DNA of 64,000 bases, taken from Paractinoplanes toevensis. Lineage in GTDB: Bacteria > Actinomycetota > Actinomycetes > Mycobacteriales > Micromonosporaceae. The DNA is taken from assembly GCF_018332695.1 (NCBI RefSeq), contig NZ_BOQN01000058.1:57450-121449 (forward strand), in the 5' to 3' direction. A program made the position numbers and the translations under genes. Position 1 is the stretch's first letter; every line of letters starts with the position of its first letter. This document shows positions 17,383 through 25,608 of the stretch, in pieces. The notes beneath the pieces are model-generated. The model did not search any database. It was given only the letters and a program-made list of their open reading frames with translations, and had not been told where the DNA came from.

Positions 17383-17403
17383 CCGTCCCGGCAGACTGGG
17401 CCG

Positions 17404-17883
17404 GTGAAGCGGGCGCAACGACAGCAACTCATCGAGATCGACGAACGGCTCTCCGAGGAGGATCTGGCCGATCGTGCTCTCGTGCACTCCATGGTCCAGG
17501 CCGAGTGGTATCGGGCGCAGATGCGCCGTACGCATCAACGTTATGTTTTCTCGGAGTCCGGCGCGCTTCTCCTGGCCGGTGCCGCCACCGTGCTGGCGGC
17601 CTTGGACGCTCCGCCCTGGATCACCGCGATCGTGGCCGGGCTGGTCGCCTTTCTCGCCGGGCTGCGCCGCATCGTGTCCTGGCACGACGACTGGCTGGCC
17701 GCCTCCGAGGCGCGCGCCAAGGCCACCGCCGAGATCAGCCAGTACCGCCTGCTGCCGGTCGCCGAGCGCACCCCGCAGCGCCAGCGGGAGCTGGTCGCCG
17801 CCATCGACGCGCTGGTGCTGACCGAGACGCGCAGCTGGGGGCGTCGCCGACGGGAGAAACTGCAGACCGAACCGGCCGCGTGA
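17404..17883 (+). CDS. DUF4231-like membrane protein
   Basis: A 159-residue protein starting with GTG. A charged helical N-terminus is followed by two adjacent membrane helices (ALLLAGAATVLAALDAPPWI and ITAIVAGLVAFLAGLRRI). A long helical cytoplasmic tail has a WHDDWLAASEARAKATAEI segment. The hairpin-of-helices layout fits DUF4231 (SLATT-like) proteins, some of which accompany conflict or nucleotide-sensing systems. No partner effector is seen here. It starts 21 bases after the signal peptidase fusion and may be read through from it. Confidence 0.65.
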   Translation: MKRAQRQQLIEIDERLSEEDLADRALVHSMVQAEWYRAQMRRTHQRYVFSESGALLLAGAATVLAALDAPPWITAIVAGLVAFLAGLRRIVSWHDDWLAASEARAKATAEISQYRLLPVAERTPQRQRELVAAIDALVLTETRSWGRRRREKLQTEPAA

Positions 17884-17892
17884 ACCGGCGGC

Positions 17893-18103
17893 CTACCCGG
17901 CCGCCTCCAGGCTCAGGATGAAGATCGAGCCACCGGCCGGGCCCGGTTCGTAGCGGATGTCGCCGTGGTTGGCCTGGGCCAGGCCGCGGACGATGTAGAG
18001 GCCGAGCCCGGCGCCCCGGACGGCGGTGGCGTCGCGGGCGGCCCGGGTCAGACGTTCGAAAAGCCGACTGCGAAATTCTTCGCGGGCACGGCCGCCGGTT
18101 CGG
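17893..18103 (-). pseudogene. Remnant of a histidine kinase (C-terminal ATPase end only)
   Basis: Read on the minus strand, about 70 codons end in TAG at 17893-17895. They encode EEFRSRLFERLTRAAR, then GAGLGLYIVRGLAQANHGDI and a closing GGSIFILSLEAAG. This is the F-box, G2-box and last strands of a histidine-kinase HATPase domain. Upstream of about 18103 the homology stops, with no N-box, H-box, sensor region or start codon. The gene is therefore truncated. The 274 bases between the break and the antiporter gene hold no other gene that I can support. Confidence 0.75.
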
Positions 18104-18377
18104 CACCAGCAGAGCTTGACGGTTTGTAGATCCGGCCCTCAGCAGCGCGTTTCAGCATCGGGCTCACGCGAACCCCGCAGAAAGCGAGTGGGCCGGATGC
18201 ACACCCGAGGTACTCCCGCCAAGAATTGGATTTCGGCGACTCTACGCACGTTCTGGGACGGAATGATCTTCGCGGGCGCTTTCCACTTCGGGGTGGCGCT
18301 CAGCCGGCAGAGCCAGGGCTGGCAAATCTTCTCTCCGCCCTCGGAGCCCCTCGCGGCGCAACGAGAACGGAGATCCG

Positions 18378-19709
18378 ATGATCATTAGCGCGGTGCACCC
18401 TCCGGTGGGCCTACTCGCCCCGGAGTCTGCCCTGAATCTGTTGCTACAGGTTGCCGTCCTGCTCGCGCTGGCCCTCGTGCTGGGCCGGCTCGCCGTTCGG
18501 GCCGGGCTGCCCGCGATCGTGGGTGAGCTGTGCGCGGGCGTCGTGGCCGGCCCGTCGGTTCTCGGACATCTCGCGCCGGCCCTGTGGAACAGGCTATTCC
18601 CGCAGGTGAGCGAGCAGTTCCACCTCCTCGACGCGATCGGGCAGGTCGGCGTCATCCTGCTGGTCGGCCTCACCGGCATGGAGATGGATCTCGGGCTGGT
18701 TCTCCGGCGCGGAACGACCGCGCTCCGCATCGGGGGCTTCGGTCTGATCGTGCCCCTGGGTCTCGGCGTCGCCCTCGGCCTCGTACTCCCCGCGGCTCTG
18801 CGCGGAACACACGTCGACCGCTGGAGTTTCGTACTCTTCATGGGCGTGACCATGTGCGTCAGCGCGATCCCGGTCATCGCCAAGACACTCGGCGAGATGG
18901 GCCTGACCCACCGCAATGTCGGTCAGCTCACCCTGGCCGCGAGCACCATCGACGACATCGTCGGCTGGCTGCTGCTGTCGATCGTCTCGGCGATGGTCAC
19001 GGCCGGTATCAGCGGCGGCGCGCTCGCGCTCACCCTGGCCCGGCCGTGGCTGCTGATCGCCGGCGCGGTTCTGGTCGTCCCGCTGCTGGCGCGGCTGGTG
19101 CGGCGCTTCGACCGCAGACCGGGCGACGTCGTCCCGACCACCACCGGCGTGGTGACCATCCTGGTCGCCACGGCCGCCGCGGCACAGGCGCTCAAGCTCG
19201 AGGCCGTGTTCGGCGCGTTCGTGGCCGGCATCCTGATCGGCACGTTCGGCCGGATCGACCCACGGCGGCTCGCCCCGCTGCGGACCGTGGTGATGGCGGT
19301 GCTGGCACCGCTGTTCTTCGCCACCGCCGGGCTCCGCATGGACGTGGCGTCCCTGGCAACCCTGCCGGTCGCGCTGGCCGGTCTGGCGGTCCTGCTGGTG
19401 GCGATCGCCGGAAAACTGGGCGGCGTCTACGCCGGCGCCCGGCTGAGCCGGTTGAGCCCGGCCGAGTCGCTCGCGATCGGCGCCGGGCTCAACGCACGCG
19501 GCGTCATCGAGATCATCGTGGCACTCACCGGCCTACGGCTCGGCGTTCTCACCCCCGCGGCTTACACGATCGTGGTGCTGGTGGCCATCGCGACGTCGGT
19601 GATGGCGCCGCCGCTGCTGCGGGTCACGATGCGCCACGTGGACGAGTCCGCGGAGGAGGTGCTGCGCGCGCAGAACCGGGGCATCACCGACCCGGCAATG
19701 AGGTCTTGA
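18378..19709 (+). CDS. CPA2-type cation:proton antiporter
   Basis: A 443-residue membrane protein with about 12 helices in the Na+/H+ exchanger (KefB/NapA-like) fold. Visible family features are GLPAIVGELCAGVVAGPSVLG, VGLTGMEMDL, and the ion-binding ASTIDDIVGW with the adjacent Asp pair; NARGVIEIIVALTGL follows near the end. There is no C-terminal TrkA/RCK domain, so it is the short form. It should exchange Na+ or K+ for protons. A strong hairpin directly follows. It may mark the left border of the biosynthetic region or be unrelated to it. Confidence 0.93.
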   Translation: MIISAVHPPVGLLAPESALNLLLQVAVLLALALVLGRLAVRAGLPAIVGELCAGVVAGPSVLGHLAPALWNRLFPQVSEQFHLLDAIGQVGVILLVGLTGMEMDLGLVLRRGTTALRIGGFGLIVPLGLGVALGLVLPAALRGTHVDRWSFVLFMGVTMCVSAIPVIAKTLGEMGLTHRNVGQLTLAASTIDDIVGWLLLSIVSAMVTAGISGGALALTLARPWLLIAGAVLVVPLLARLVRRFDRRPGDVVPTTTGVVTILVATAAAAQALKLEAVFGAFVAGILIGTFGRIDPRRLAPLRTVVMAVLAPLFFATAGLRMDVASLATLPVALAGLAVLLVAIAGKLGGVYAGARLSRLSPAESLAIGAGLNARGVIEIIVALTGLRLGVLTPAAYTIVVLVAIATSVMAPPLLRVTMRHVDESAEEVLRAQNRGITDPAMRS

Positions 19710-19722
19710 CTCCTCCGCCCGC

Positions 19723-19759
19723 GCGGCCCGGGTGGTTCCACCGGAACCACCCGGGCCGC
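19723..19759. terminator. Strong bidirectional hairpin terminator
   Basis: Perfect 17-bp arms (19723-19739 and 19743-19759) with a 3-base loop lie between the converging antiporter and FAD oxidoreductase genes. It can serve both transcripts. There is no U-tract. Confidence 0.85.
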
Positions 19760-19765
19760 CCTCGG

Positions 19766-21148
19766 TCACGCGGGGGACGCGACCGAGGCGAGGGGCAGGC
19801 CGCACCGGAAGACGTCGTCCCGGTCGTACGCCTGCTTGACGGAGGCCAGGCGGGCGTGACCGGCCTCCCCGAAGATGCGCCGCACGTCACCGGCTGTCTC
19901 GGTGCCGGTGACGAAGTTGACGTACGGGCCACCGGTGCCGTGCCGGCCGAGGCGTGTCCCGACCAGTTCGGCCCAGCTGTCCAGGTCGGCCGGGTCATCC
20001 GGCGCGGCGAGGGCGTGGGCCGCCACGTGGTGAGCCGCCCAGCGGTACGGCACCGCGCTCGCCGACGCGTCGACGTCGGCGATGGCGCCACCCATCAGCT
20101 GAATCTGGATCATGCTGAACGGTGACGGCGCCGAGCCGGCCGCCTCGATCAGATCGGCCACCAGTCCGTCGCCGAGGCCGGTGACGAACGCGCTGCGCCC
20201 GCGGGCCCGCTGCCGCCGCGGCACCCGGCCGGCCGGTTCCTGCAGTTCGGTGTAGCGGAGGGCCCGCGACAGCCGCACGATCGGCTCGCCGATCGCCGAG
20301 AGACCGTCGAGTTCAGCGGCGGCGTCGCCGAGGGCGGCCGCGACCACCATCAGAACCGGGCGGAACCGCCATGGCTCCGGCACGAAGGGGGCGGGTGGCG
20401 CGCTGCCCAGTGTCAGCCGAACCGCGACGGAGCGGGACAGGGTGGCGCATCGCACGGCGTACTCGTCCAGCCAGCTCTGCGCCCGGTCGAGCGGGTGCAG
20501 AGCGATCAAGCCGGTCAGCCGGCGCAGCGGATGGACGCGCAGCTGTAGGCCGGTCACGACGCCGAAGCTGCCACCGCCGCCACGCAGCGCCCAGAACAGA
20601 TCAGGGTGACTCGCACGATCGGCCCGTACGGCGGTGCCGTCGGCCAGCACCACCTCGGCCTCGAGGAGATTGTCCGCCGTGAGTCCCGCGCTGCGCTGCA
20701 GCCAGCCGAGACCACCGCCGAGTGCGGTTCCGGCCACCCCCACCTCGGGCACGTCCGCGCCGGTGACGACCAGTCCGGCGGCTTGAGTCAGCTCGTCGAC
20801 CGCTCCCCACCGGACGCCACCACCGACCCGGATCGAGCGGCCGGCCGCGTCCAGGCCGACGTGGGACAGCTCGCTGAGGTCGATGACCACCGCGTCGTCG
20901 GCCACGCCGAACCCGGCGTGGCTGTGCCCGCCGCCGCGGACCGCCACCGCCAGGCCGTTCGCGTGGGCGTGGCGGACCACCGACGCAACCTCGCCGGCGT
21001 CGGCCGGCCAGGCGATGAGAGCGGGGCGGCGGTCCACGTCGGCGTTCCACGTGCCGCGCCCCGCTTCGTAGTCCGGATCGCCTGGAGCGGCCAGACGGCC
21101 GTTCAGAGATTCGCGGAGCCGGGCCAGGCCGGCCGGTCGGGAAGTCAC
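19766..21148 (-). CDS. FAD-linked oxidoreductase (VAO/BBE type)
   Basis: A 460-residue flavoenzyme. The FAD_binding_4 domain shows VRGGGHSHAGFG, whose His is the usual site of covalent 8-alpha-histidyl FAD, then GVAGTALGGGLGWLQRSAGL and ALRGGGGSFGVVTGL. The C-terminal BBE segment (YVNFVTG, LASVKQAYDRDDVFR) lies at the end. The second, cysteinyl FAD link of bicovalent enzymes is not seen. The GTG at 21148 is chosen because AAGAGGTG lies just upstream; an ATG 11 codons earlier is possible. Such enzymes oxidise alcohols or form bonds in natural products. It is divergent from the polyketide operon and may be its outermost tailoring gene. Confidence 0.85.
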   Translation of the reverse strand: MTSRPAGLARLRESLNGRLAAPGDPDYEAGRGTWNADVDRRPALIAWPADAGEVASVVRHAHANGLAVAVRGGGHSHAGFGVADDAVVIDLSELSHVGLDAAGRSIRVGGGVRWGAVDELTQAAGLVVTGADVPEVGVAGTALGGGLGWLQRSAGLTADNLLEAEVVLADGTAVRADRASHPDLFWALRGGGGSFGVVTGLQLRVHPLRRLTGLIALHPLDRAQSWLDEYAVRCATLSRSVAVRLTLGSAPPAPFVPEPWRFRPVLMVVAAALGDAAAELDGLSAIGEPIVRLSRALRYTELQEPAGRVPRRQRARGRSAFVTGLGDGLVADLIEAAGSAPSPFSMIQIQLMGGAIADVDASASAVPYRWAAHHVAAHALAAPDDPADLDSWAELVGTRLGRHGTGGPYVNFVTGTETAGDVRRIFGEAGHARLASVKQAYDRDDVFRCGLPLASVASPA

Positions 21149-21241
21149 GATGGCACCTCTTACCGGAAATCGTCGGAACAATCGGCCAACGGACCCTAAT
21201 CCTGATCGCTATAGAAGCGGTCAAATTCAATGTGTCCAGCA

Positions 21242-21305
21242 CTGAAGAACTCCTGAAGGACCGCTGTAGCAAGCCGGGGTTGACCGCGGAGCGCAATCCG
21301 ATAAT
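21242..21305 (+). promoter_or_regulatory. Candidate SARP-box and promoter upstream of the polyketide operon
   Basis: Two CTGAAG hexamers at 21242-21247 and 21253-21258 are exactly 11 bp apart, the spacing expected for SARP regulator binding. Downstream are TTGACC (21280-21285) and GATAAT (21300-21305), promoter-like but only 14 bp apart. A SARP gene lies in the cluster. Assignment is inferential. Confidence 0.35.
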
Positions 21306-21348
21306 CCTTGTTCCATAGCCGCCGCGACATTGAAGAACCGAGAAAAGA

Positions 21349-21609
21349 ATGGGTGAATTCAAGCTCGACGAGCTGCTGGACCTGACCCGTAATCATGCGG
21401 GCGAACCCGATGACGTAGATCTTGACGAGCGCATCGTGGACGTGATGTTCGAACATCTCGGATATGACTCCGTCGCGCTTCTCGAGGTTCTGAGCCAGAT
21501 CCGGTCCAGCTACGGAATCGATCTTTCCGACGACGTCATGAACCGGAACCGAACGCCGCGGGAAGTGCTCGACGCGGTCAATGCCGTCATCCAACGGAGG
21601 GGAAAATGA
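21349..21609 (+). CDS. Acyl carrier protein of the type II PKS
   Basis: An 86-residue ACP with the phosphopantetheine motif HLGYDSVALLE (S41) and the helical layout of minimal-PKS ACPs (FKLDELLDLTRNHAG, GIDLSDDV). It should carry the growing polyketide chain for the KS-alpha/CLF pair encoded 4 kb downstream. It opens the rightward operon, and its stop overlaps the next start as ATGA. Of the two ACPs in the cluster this one is closer in pattern to classical aromatic-PKS carriers. Confidence 0.93.
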   Translation: MGEFKLDELLDLTRNHAGEPDDVDLDERIVDVMFEHLGYDSVALLEVLSQIRSSYGIDLSDDVMNRNRTPREVLDAVNAVIQRRGK

Positions 21610-22628
21610 CGCACCCGATACCGGACGACCTGCACGCCCAGCACCTGATCCTGCTGGCTTGCTCGAACCGGCTGTCCCAGATCGTCGAGGCCCTGGTTGA
21701 GCTCGACGTGGCCACCCTGCTCGCGGACGGCCCGCTGCCGATCGCGACGCTGGCCGAGAAGACCGCCACGCACGAACTGTCGCTGTACCGGCTGCTGCGC
21801 TGCGCCGCCGCGGTGGGCATCTTCGCCGAGGGCCCGCAGCAGGTGTTCGCCCTGACCCCACTGGCCGAGGGTCTGGTCGCCACCAACCCACAGGGCGTGC
21901 TCACCCTGGCCCAGTACAACCGGTCGGAGCTGACCAACGCCCCGTACCGGCACTTCATGCACAGCATCCGCACCGGCGAGGCGGCCTTTCCCCGGGCCTT
22001 CGGCATGCCGTTCCTCGAGTACCTGCACACCCATCCCGAGGTCGACGCCGGCTACGACCGGTTCATGTCGCACTGGAGCCGGCAGTTCGCCGAGGAGGAA
22101 CTGCGCGAGTGGGGCTTCGACCGGTTCTCCAGCATCGCCGACCTGGGCGGCGGCGACGGCTACTTCCTCAGCCAGGTCCTTGCCCGATTCCCGCAAATGC
22201 GGGGTCACCTGATCGAACTGCCGTGGATCGCCGAGAAGGCGCAGACCCTGCTGACCGCCGAGGGCTTCGCCGACCGGGTCACCGTGCAGCATGCCGACCT
22301 GCTCGAACAGGCTCCCCCGGCCGGGTTCGACGTCTACTTCCTGAAGGCCGTCCTGCACGACCTGAACGACGAGGACGCCCGCACGGTGCTGGGCAATGTC
22401 CGCGCGGCGATCGGCGACTCCGGCGCCCGTCTGCAGGTCGTCGACTCGGTGCTCGATCCGGGCAACGGCTGGGACCACGGCAAGTTCCTCGACCTCGACA
22501 TGCTCGTGCTGCACGGCGGCCGGGAACGGACCCTCGACGACTGGAACACCCTTTTCAGCGATACCGGGTTCCGACTGGTGTCGACGCCGATCTACCACTG
22601 GACCCTGCTCGAATGCGAAGCGATCTGA
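21606..22628 (+). CDS. SAM-dependent O-methyltransferase (acetylserotonin OMT type)
   Basis: A 340-residue enzyme. The N-terminal winged-helix dimerisation domain (about 10-105) shows IATLAEKTATHELSLYRLLR. The C-terminal Rossmann domain shows the SAM motif SIADLGGGDGYFL, then DVYFLKAVLHDLNDEDA with the His-Asp pair typical of these O-methyltransferases. It probably methylates a phenolic hydroxyl of the aromatic polyketide. Start and stop are tightly coupled with the flanking ACP genes (ATGA upstream, 13 bases downstream), an unusual position between two carriers. Confidence 0.9.
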   Translation: MTHPIPDDLHAQHLILLACSNRLSQIVEALVELDVATLLADGPLPIATLAEKTATHELSLYRLLRCAAAVGIFAEGPQQVFALTPLAEGLVATNPQGVLTLAQYNRSELTNAPYRHFMHSIRTGEAAFPRAFGMPFLEYLHTHPEVDAGYDRFMSHWSRQFAEEELREWGFDRFSSIADLGGGDGYFLSQVLARFPQMRGHLIELPWIAEKAQTLLTAEGFADRVTVQHADLLEQAPPAGFDVYFLKAVLHDLNDEDARTVLGNVRAAIGDSGARLQVVDSVLDPGNGWDHGKFLDLDMLVLHGGRERTLDDWNTLFSDTGFRLVSTPIYHWTLLECEAI

Positions 22629-22641
22629 ACGGAGGCGGAAA

Positions 22642-22890
22642 ATGACTGCCCACACTGTTTCACGGGCCGACATCAACCGGATTCTCGAGGTGAATATCGG
22701 ACTAGAACCCGATGTCATCGCGGACGCCGGCAGCGCGTCGCTGACCGACCTCGGAGTGGATTCCATCGGCATCATCGAACTGGAGAAGGTCCTTCTCGAC
22801 GAATTCGGGATCGTACTGCCGGATGAAATTCCGGCGATGAGTATCGCCGATGTCCTGGCCCACGCGCAGAAAACGAAGGAGGAAGTCTGA
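22642..22890 (+). CDS. Second acyl carrier protein
   Basis: An 82-residue carrier protein with LGVDSIGIIELE (S41 for phosphopantetheine) and FGIVLPDEIPAMSIADVLAH. It is more like discrete starter-unit or FAS/PCP-type carriers than the first ACP. A free-standing adenylation enzyme is encoded 0.4 kb downstream, so this carrier may receive the activated acid from it. GGAGG lies upstream of the ATG. The stop overlaps the cyclase start (TGATG). Confidence 0.9.
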   Translation: MTAHTVSRADINRILEVNIGLEPDVIADAGSASLTDLGVDSIGIIELEKVLLDEFGIVLPDEIPAMSIADVLAHAQKTKEEV

Positions 22891-23342
22891 TGGCCGGCAG
22901 CACCGACAATTTCGTCATCATCGACGCGCCACTCGACGTCGTCTGGAAAATCACCAACGACGTCCGCGGCTGGCCGAACCTGTTCACCGAGTACGCCAGC
23001 GTCGAGGTGCTCGGCGAGACCGCGAACAGCGTGCGGTTCCGTCTCACCATGGTGCCCGACGACGACGGCACCGTGTGGAGCTGGGTCAGCGAGCGGGTGA
23101 CCGATCCCGACCAGCACACCGTCTCGGCCCACCGGGTCGAGACCGGCCCGTTCGAATACATGTGCATCGGCTGGGACTACACCGCCGAGGGCGAGTCGGC
23201 CACCCGGATGCGGTGGCGCCAGCGTTTCTCCGCACGGCCCGAGGCTCCGTTCGACGACGAGGCGATGACCAAGCGCATCAACGACAACACCGTCATCCAG
23301 ATGGCCGCGATCAAGGAGAAGATCGAGCGGGCCACGGCATGA
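22890..23342 (+). CDS. Aromatase/cyclase (SRPBCC polyketide cyclase)
   Basis: A 150-residue single-domain START/SRPBCC protein of the TcmN-ARO/CYC and WhiE-ORFVI kind. Features are the opening IIDAPLDVVWKITNDVRGWP, the central WSWVSERV and the long C-terminal helix with AMTKRINDNTVIQMAAIKEK. These enzymes guide the first ring closure and aromatisation of the ACP-bound poly-beta-ketone. Its stop overlaps the start of the adenylation enzyme (ATGA). Confidence 0.93.
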   Translation: MAGSTDNFVIIDAPLDVVWKITNDVRGWPNLFTEYASVEVLGETANSVRFRLTMVPDDDGTVWSWVSERVTDPDQHTVSAHRVETGPFEYMCIGWDYTAEGESATRMRWRQRFSARPEAPFDDEAMTKRINDNTVIQMAAIKEKIERATA

Positions 23343-24829
23343 AGACCCTGCACCGCTGGTTCGCCGACAGCGTCGACCGCGATCCGGAGGCGGTCGCGCT
23401 CGAGCTGTCCGGCGACCGGCTGACCTACCGCGAACTGGACGCGCTCGCCGCCGCCATCGCCGCCGTCCTGCGCGGCGGCCACCGGATCGGTCTGCACGCC
23501 AACCGCTCGCTCACCGCCTACGCGGGTTACCTGGCGATTCAGCGCCTGGGCGCCACCGTGGTGCCGATGAGCCCCGCGTTTCCCCCGGCCCGGCTCGACG
23601 CCGTGGTCGCCGCGGCCGGCCTGGACGCGGTGCTGACCGACGATCCCCGGTTCCGCTCGGCGGTGCCCGTTCACCTGGTCGACGACCCGCGCCGGCTCGG
23701 ACCGAGCGAGTCGCCGGCGCTCGACGCGGACCTCGAGGACGACGCCTACATCCTGTTCACCTCGGGCTCGACCGGAACACCGAAGGGCGTGCCGATCCGG
23801 CACCGGCACATCTCGGCCTTCCTCGAGCACGTCATCGACCGGTACGAACTGGGGCCGGGCGCCCGGGTCTCGCAGACCTTCGACCTGACCTTCGACCTGT
23901 CCATGTTCGACCTGTTCGCGGCCTGGGGCTCGGGGGCGACGCTGGTCGCCGCGACCCGTGGTGACCTGCTCGCCCCGGCCCGGTACGCCGAACAGGCGCG
24001 GCTCACCCACTGGTTCTCCGTGCCGTCGGCCGTCTCGACGGCACGGCAACTGGGCCGACTCAAGCCCGGCTCGATGCCGACACTCCGGTGGAGCCTGTTC
24101 TGCGGCGAGCAACTGACCCTCCAGCAGGCGCAGGCGTGGCAGGCCGCGGCGACCGACAGCGTCCTGGAGAACCTGTACGGCCCGACCGAGCTGACCCTGG
24201 CCTGCACGCAGTACCGCCTGCCGGACACCGTGGAGGTGGTCACCCCGAACGGCACGGTGCCGATCGGCGAGCCGTACCCGGGACTCGACGTGCTGATCGT
24301 GGACGCGGACGGCCACCCGGGTGACGAGGGCGAGCTGTGTGTCCGCGGGACACAACGGTTCGCCGGCTACCTGAACCCGGCCGACAACGATGGCCGGTTC
24401 CTCCACCTCGACGCCGGCCGCGCGACCTCGGCCGGCCCGCTGACCACGGTGGACGCCGATCTCTGGTACCGCACCGGCGACCTGGTGCGTCGTTCCGGCA
24501 CGGGCCTGGTCCACCTCGGACGGCTGGATCATCAGGTCAAGGTCCAGGGCTACCGGGTGGAGCTGGGCGAGATCGAGGCGGCCTTGCGAGACATCGCCGG
24601 GGTACGGGATGTGGTCGTCCTGGCCCGAACCGCCCCGGGCGCGCCGACCGTGCTGCACGCCGTCTACACCGGCGTCGAGCTCGACGACGCACTGCTGCGG
24701 GAGACCCTGCGCGGACGGCTGCCGCATTACATGGTTCCCCGCTCCACCGAACACCGCGAACAGCTTCCGCTCAACGCCAACGGCAAGTTCGACCGGCGGA
24801 AGCTGGCCGAGCTGACCGCCGCACGCTGA
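23339..24829 (+). CDS. Free-standing amino-acid-type adenylation enzyme (DltA/NRPS A-domain-like)
   Basis: A 496-residue AMP-forming ligase with all core motifs: YILFTSGSTGTPKGV (A3), FDLTFDLSMFDLFAAW (A4), NLYGPTE (A5), WYRTGDLV (A7), GRLDHQVKVQGYRVELGEIE (A8) and the catalytic Lys in LPLNANGKFDRRKL (A10). The Asp in the A4 region that normally binds an amino group is present, which favours an amino acid substrate. The pattern is close to DltA and prolyl-AMP-type ligases. No condensation or thiolation domain is attached, so it should load a separate carrier, most simply the ACP at 22642. The substrate cannot be read with confidence. No prolyl dehydrogenase is present, which argues against a pyrrole pathway. 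Confidence 0.88.
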   Translation: MKTLHRWFADSVDRDPEAVALELSGDRLTYRELDALAAAIAAVLRGGHRIGLHANRSLTAYAGYLAIQRLGATVVPMSPAFPPARLDAVVAAAGLDAVLTDDPRFRSAVPVHLVDDPRRLGPSESPALDADLEDDAYILFTSGSTGTPKGVPIRHRHISAFLEHVIDRYELGPGARVSQTFDLTFDLSMFDLFAAWGSGATLVAATRGDLLAPARYAEQARLTHWFSVPSAVSTARQLGRLKPGSMPTLRWSLFCGEQLTLQQAQAWQAAATDSVLENLYGPTELTLACTQYRLPDTVEVVTPNGTVPIGEPYPGLDVLIVDADGHPGDEGELCVRGTQRFAGYLNPADNDGRFLHLDAGRATSAGPLTTVDADLWYRTGDLVRRSGTGLVHLGRLDHQVKVQGYRVELGEIEAALRDIAGVRDVVVLARTAPGAPTVLHAVYTGVELDDALLRETLRGRLPHYMVPRSTEHREQLPLNANGKFDRRKLAELTAAR

Positions 24830-24848
24830 CCACGACAGGACCGCCACC

Positions 24849-25190
24849 ATGCAGCGCGTCATCTTCATCGACCGGATGCCGACCGACAACGCCGCCGCGG
24901 TAGCCGACGCCTGGAGCGAGCACGACCGCACCGATCTGCCCCGGCTCATCGGGGTCCGGCGGCGCTCGCTCTACGCCTTCCACGGTCTGTACGTCCACGT
25001 GGTGGACGGCGCCGAAGGGCTGGAACAGGACCTGACCGAACGGATCCTCAGCTCCCGGGCCGACCCGTCGTTCGTCCGGATCCGCGACCGGCTGGGGCGG
25101 CTGCTCACGCCGTACCGGTCCGACACCCGCAGCCTGGCCGACACCCGGGCCGAGGAGTTCTACCGCTGGGAAGCACCGGAGGAGTTCTGA
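24849..25190 (+). CDS. TcmI-type polyketide cyclase
   Basis: A 113-residue ferredoxin-fold cyclase (Cyclase_polyket family). Family marks are the start RVIFIDRMPTDNAAAVADAW, then DLPRLIGVRRRSLYAFHGLYVH and the end AEEFYRW. Such proteins close later rings of tetracenomycin-type and pentangular polyketides. The stop overlaps the cupin start (TGATG). Confidence 0.92.
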   Translation: MQRVIFIDRMPTDNAAAVADAWSEHDRTDLPRLIGVRRRSLYAFHGLYVHVVDGAEGLEQDLTERILSSRADPSFVRIRDRLGRLLTPYRSDTRSLADTRAEEFYRWEAPEEF

Positions 25191-25606
25191 TGACCGTACT
25201 TCGCAAGGTCGCCATGGGCGAGATCGCACCCAGCCGCCGCCTCGGCGCGGAGATCCGATTTCTGCTGACCGCCGGCACGGTCGGAGCCCGCAGCGGGTTT
25301 CTCGGCACCATGTCGATCCGGGACGGCGAGTTCGTCGCCGCCCACCTGCACCCGTACTCCGACGAATTCGTCTTCCTGGCCGACGGCTCGCTGCGGCTGA
25401 CCCTCGACGGCGAGGAGTACACCCTCGAGCGGCACGAGGCGATCCTCATCCCGAAGGGCACCGCCCACCGCATGCACAACGTGTCCGGCGGCCCGGCCCT
25501 GGTGGTCTTCGGTGTCACACCGCTGGCCCCCAGCCCCGAGCAGGGTCACGTCGAGTTGGAGGCCCTGCCTGATCCGGACGCGGCGCCGCCCCGGGTGGGT
25601 GCGTAA
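25190..25606 (+). CDS. Cupin-fold polyketide cyclase/monooxygenase partner
   Basis: A 138-residue single cupin. The metal-binding motifs are AHLHPYSDEFVFLADGSLRL and IPKGTAHRMHNVSG. Cupins of this size sit in WhiE-type and other pentangular clusters next to KS-alpha, where they are needed for folding or cyclisation of the chain. It is coupled to the TcmI-type cyclase upstream and lies two bases before KS-alpha. Confidence 0.85.
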   Translation: MTVLRKVAMGEIAPSRRLGAEIRFLLTAGTVGARSGFLGTMSIRDGEFVAAHLHPYSDEFVFLADGSLRLTLDGEEYTLERHEAILIPKGTAHRMHNVSGGPALVVFGVTPLAPSPEQGHVELEALPDPDAAPPRVGA

Positions 25607-25608
25607 CC

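Noticed and set aside
22396..22641. N-terminal extension of the second ACP by 82 residues
   Set aside because: The extension overlaps the methyltransferase end in another frame, and the ATG at 22642 has a GGAGG site and gives a normal ACP length.
23339..24829. Prolyl-AMP ligase of a pyrrole-2-carboxyl starter pathway
   Set aside because: The ligase pattern allows it, but no flavin prolyl-carrier dehydrogenase is present in the window, so the assignment is unsupported.
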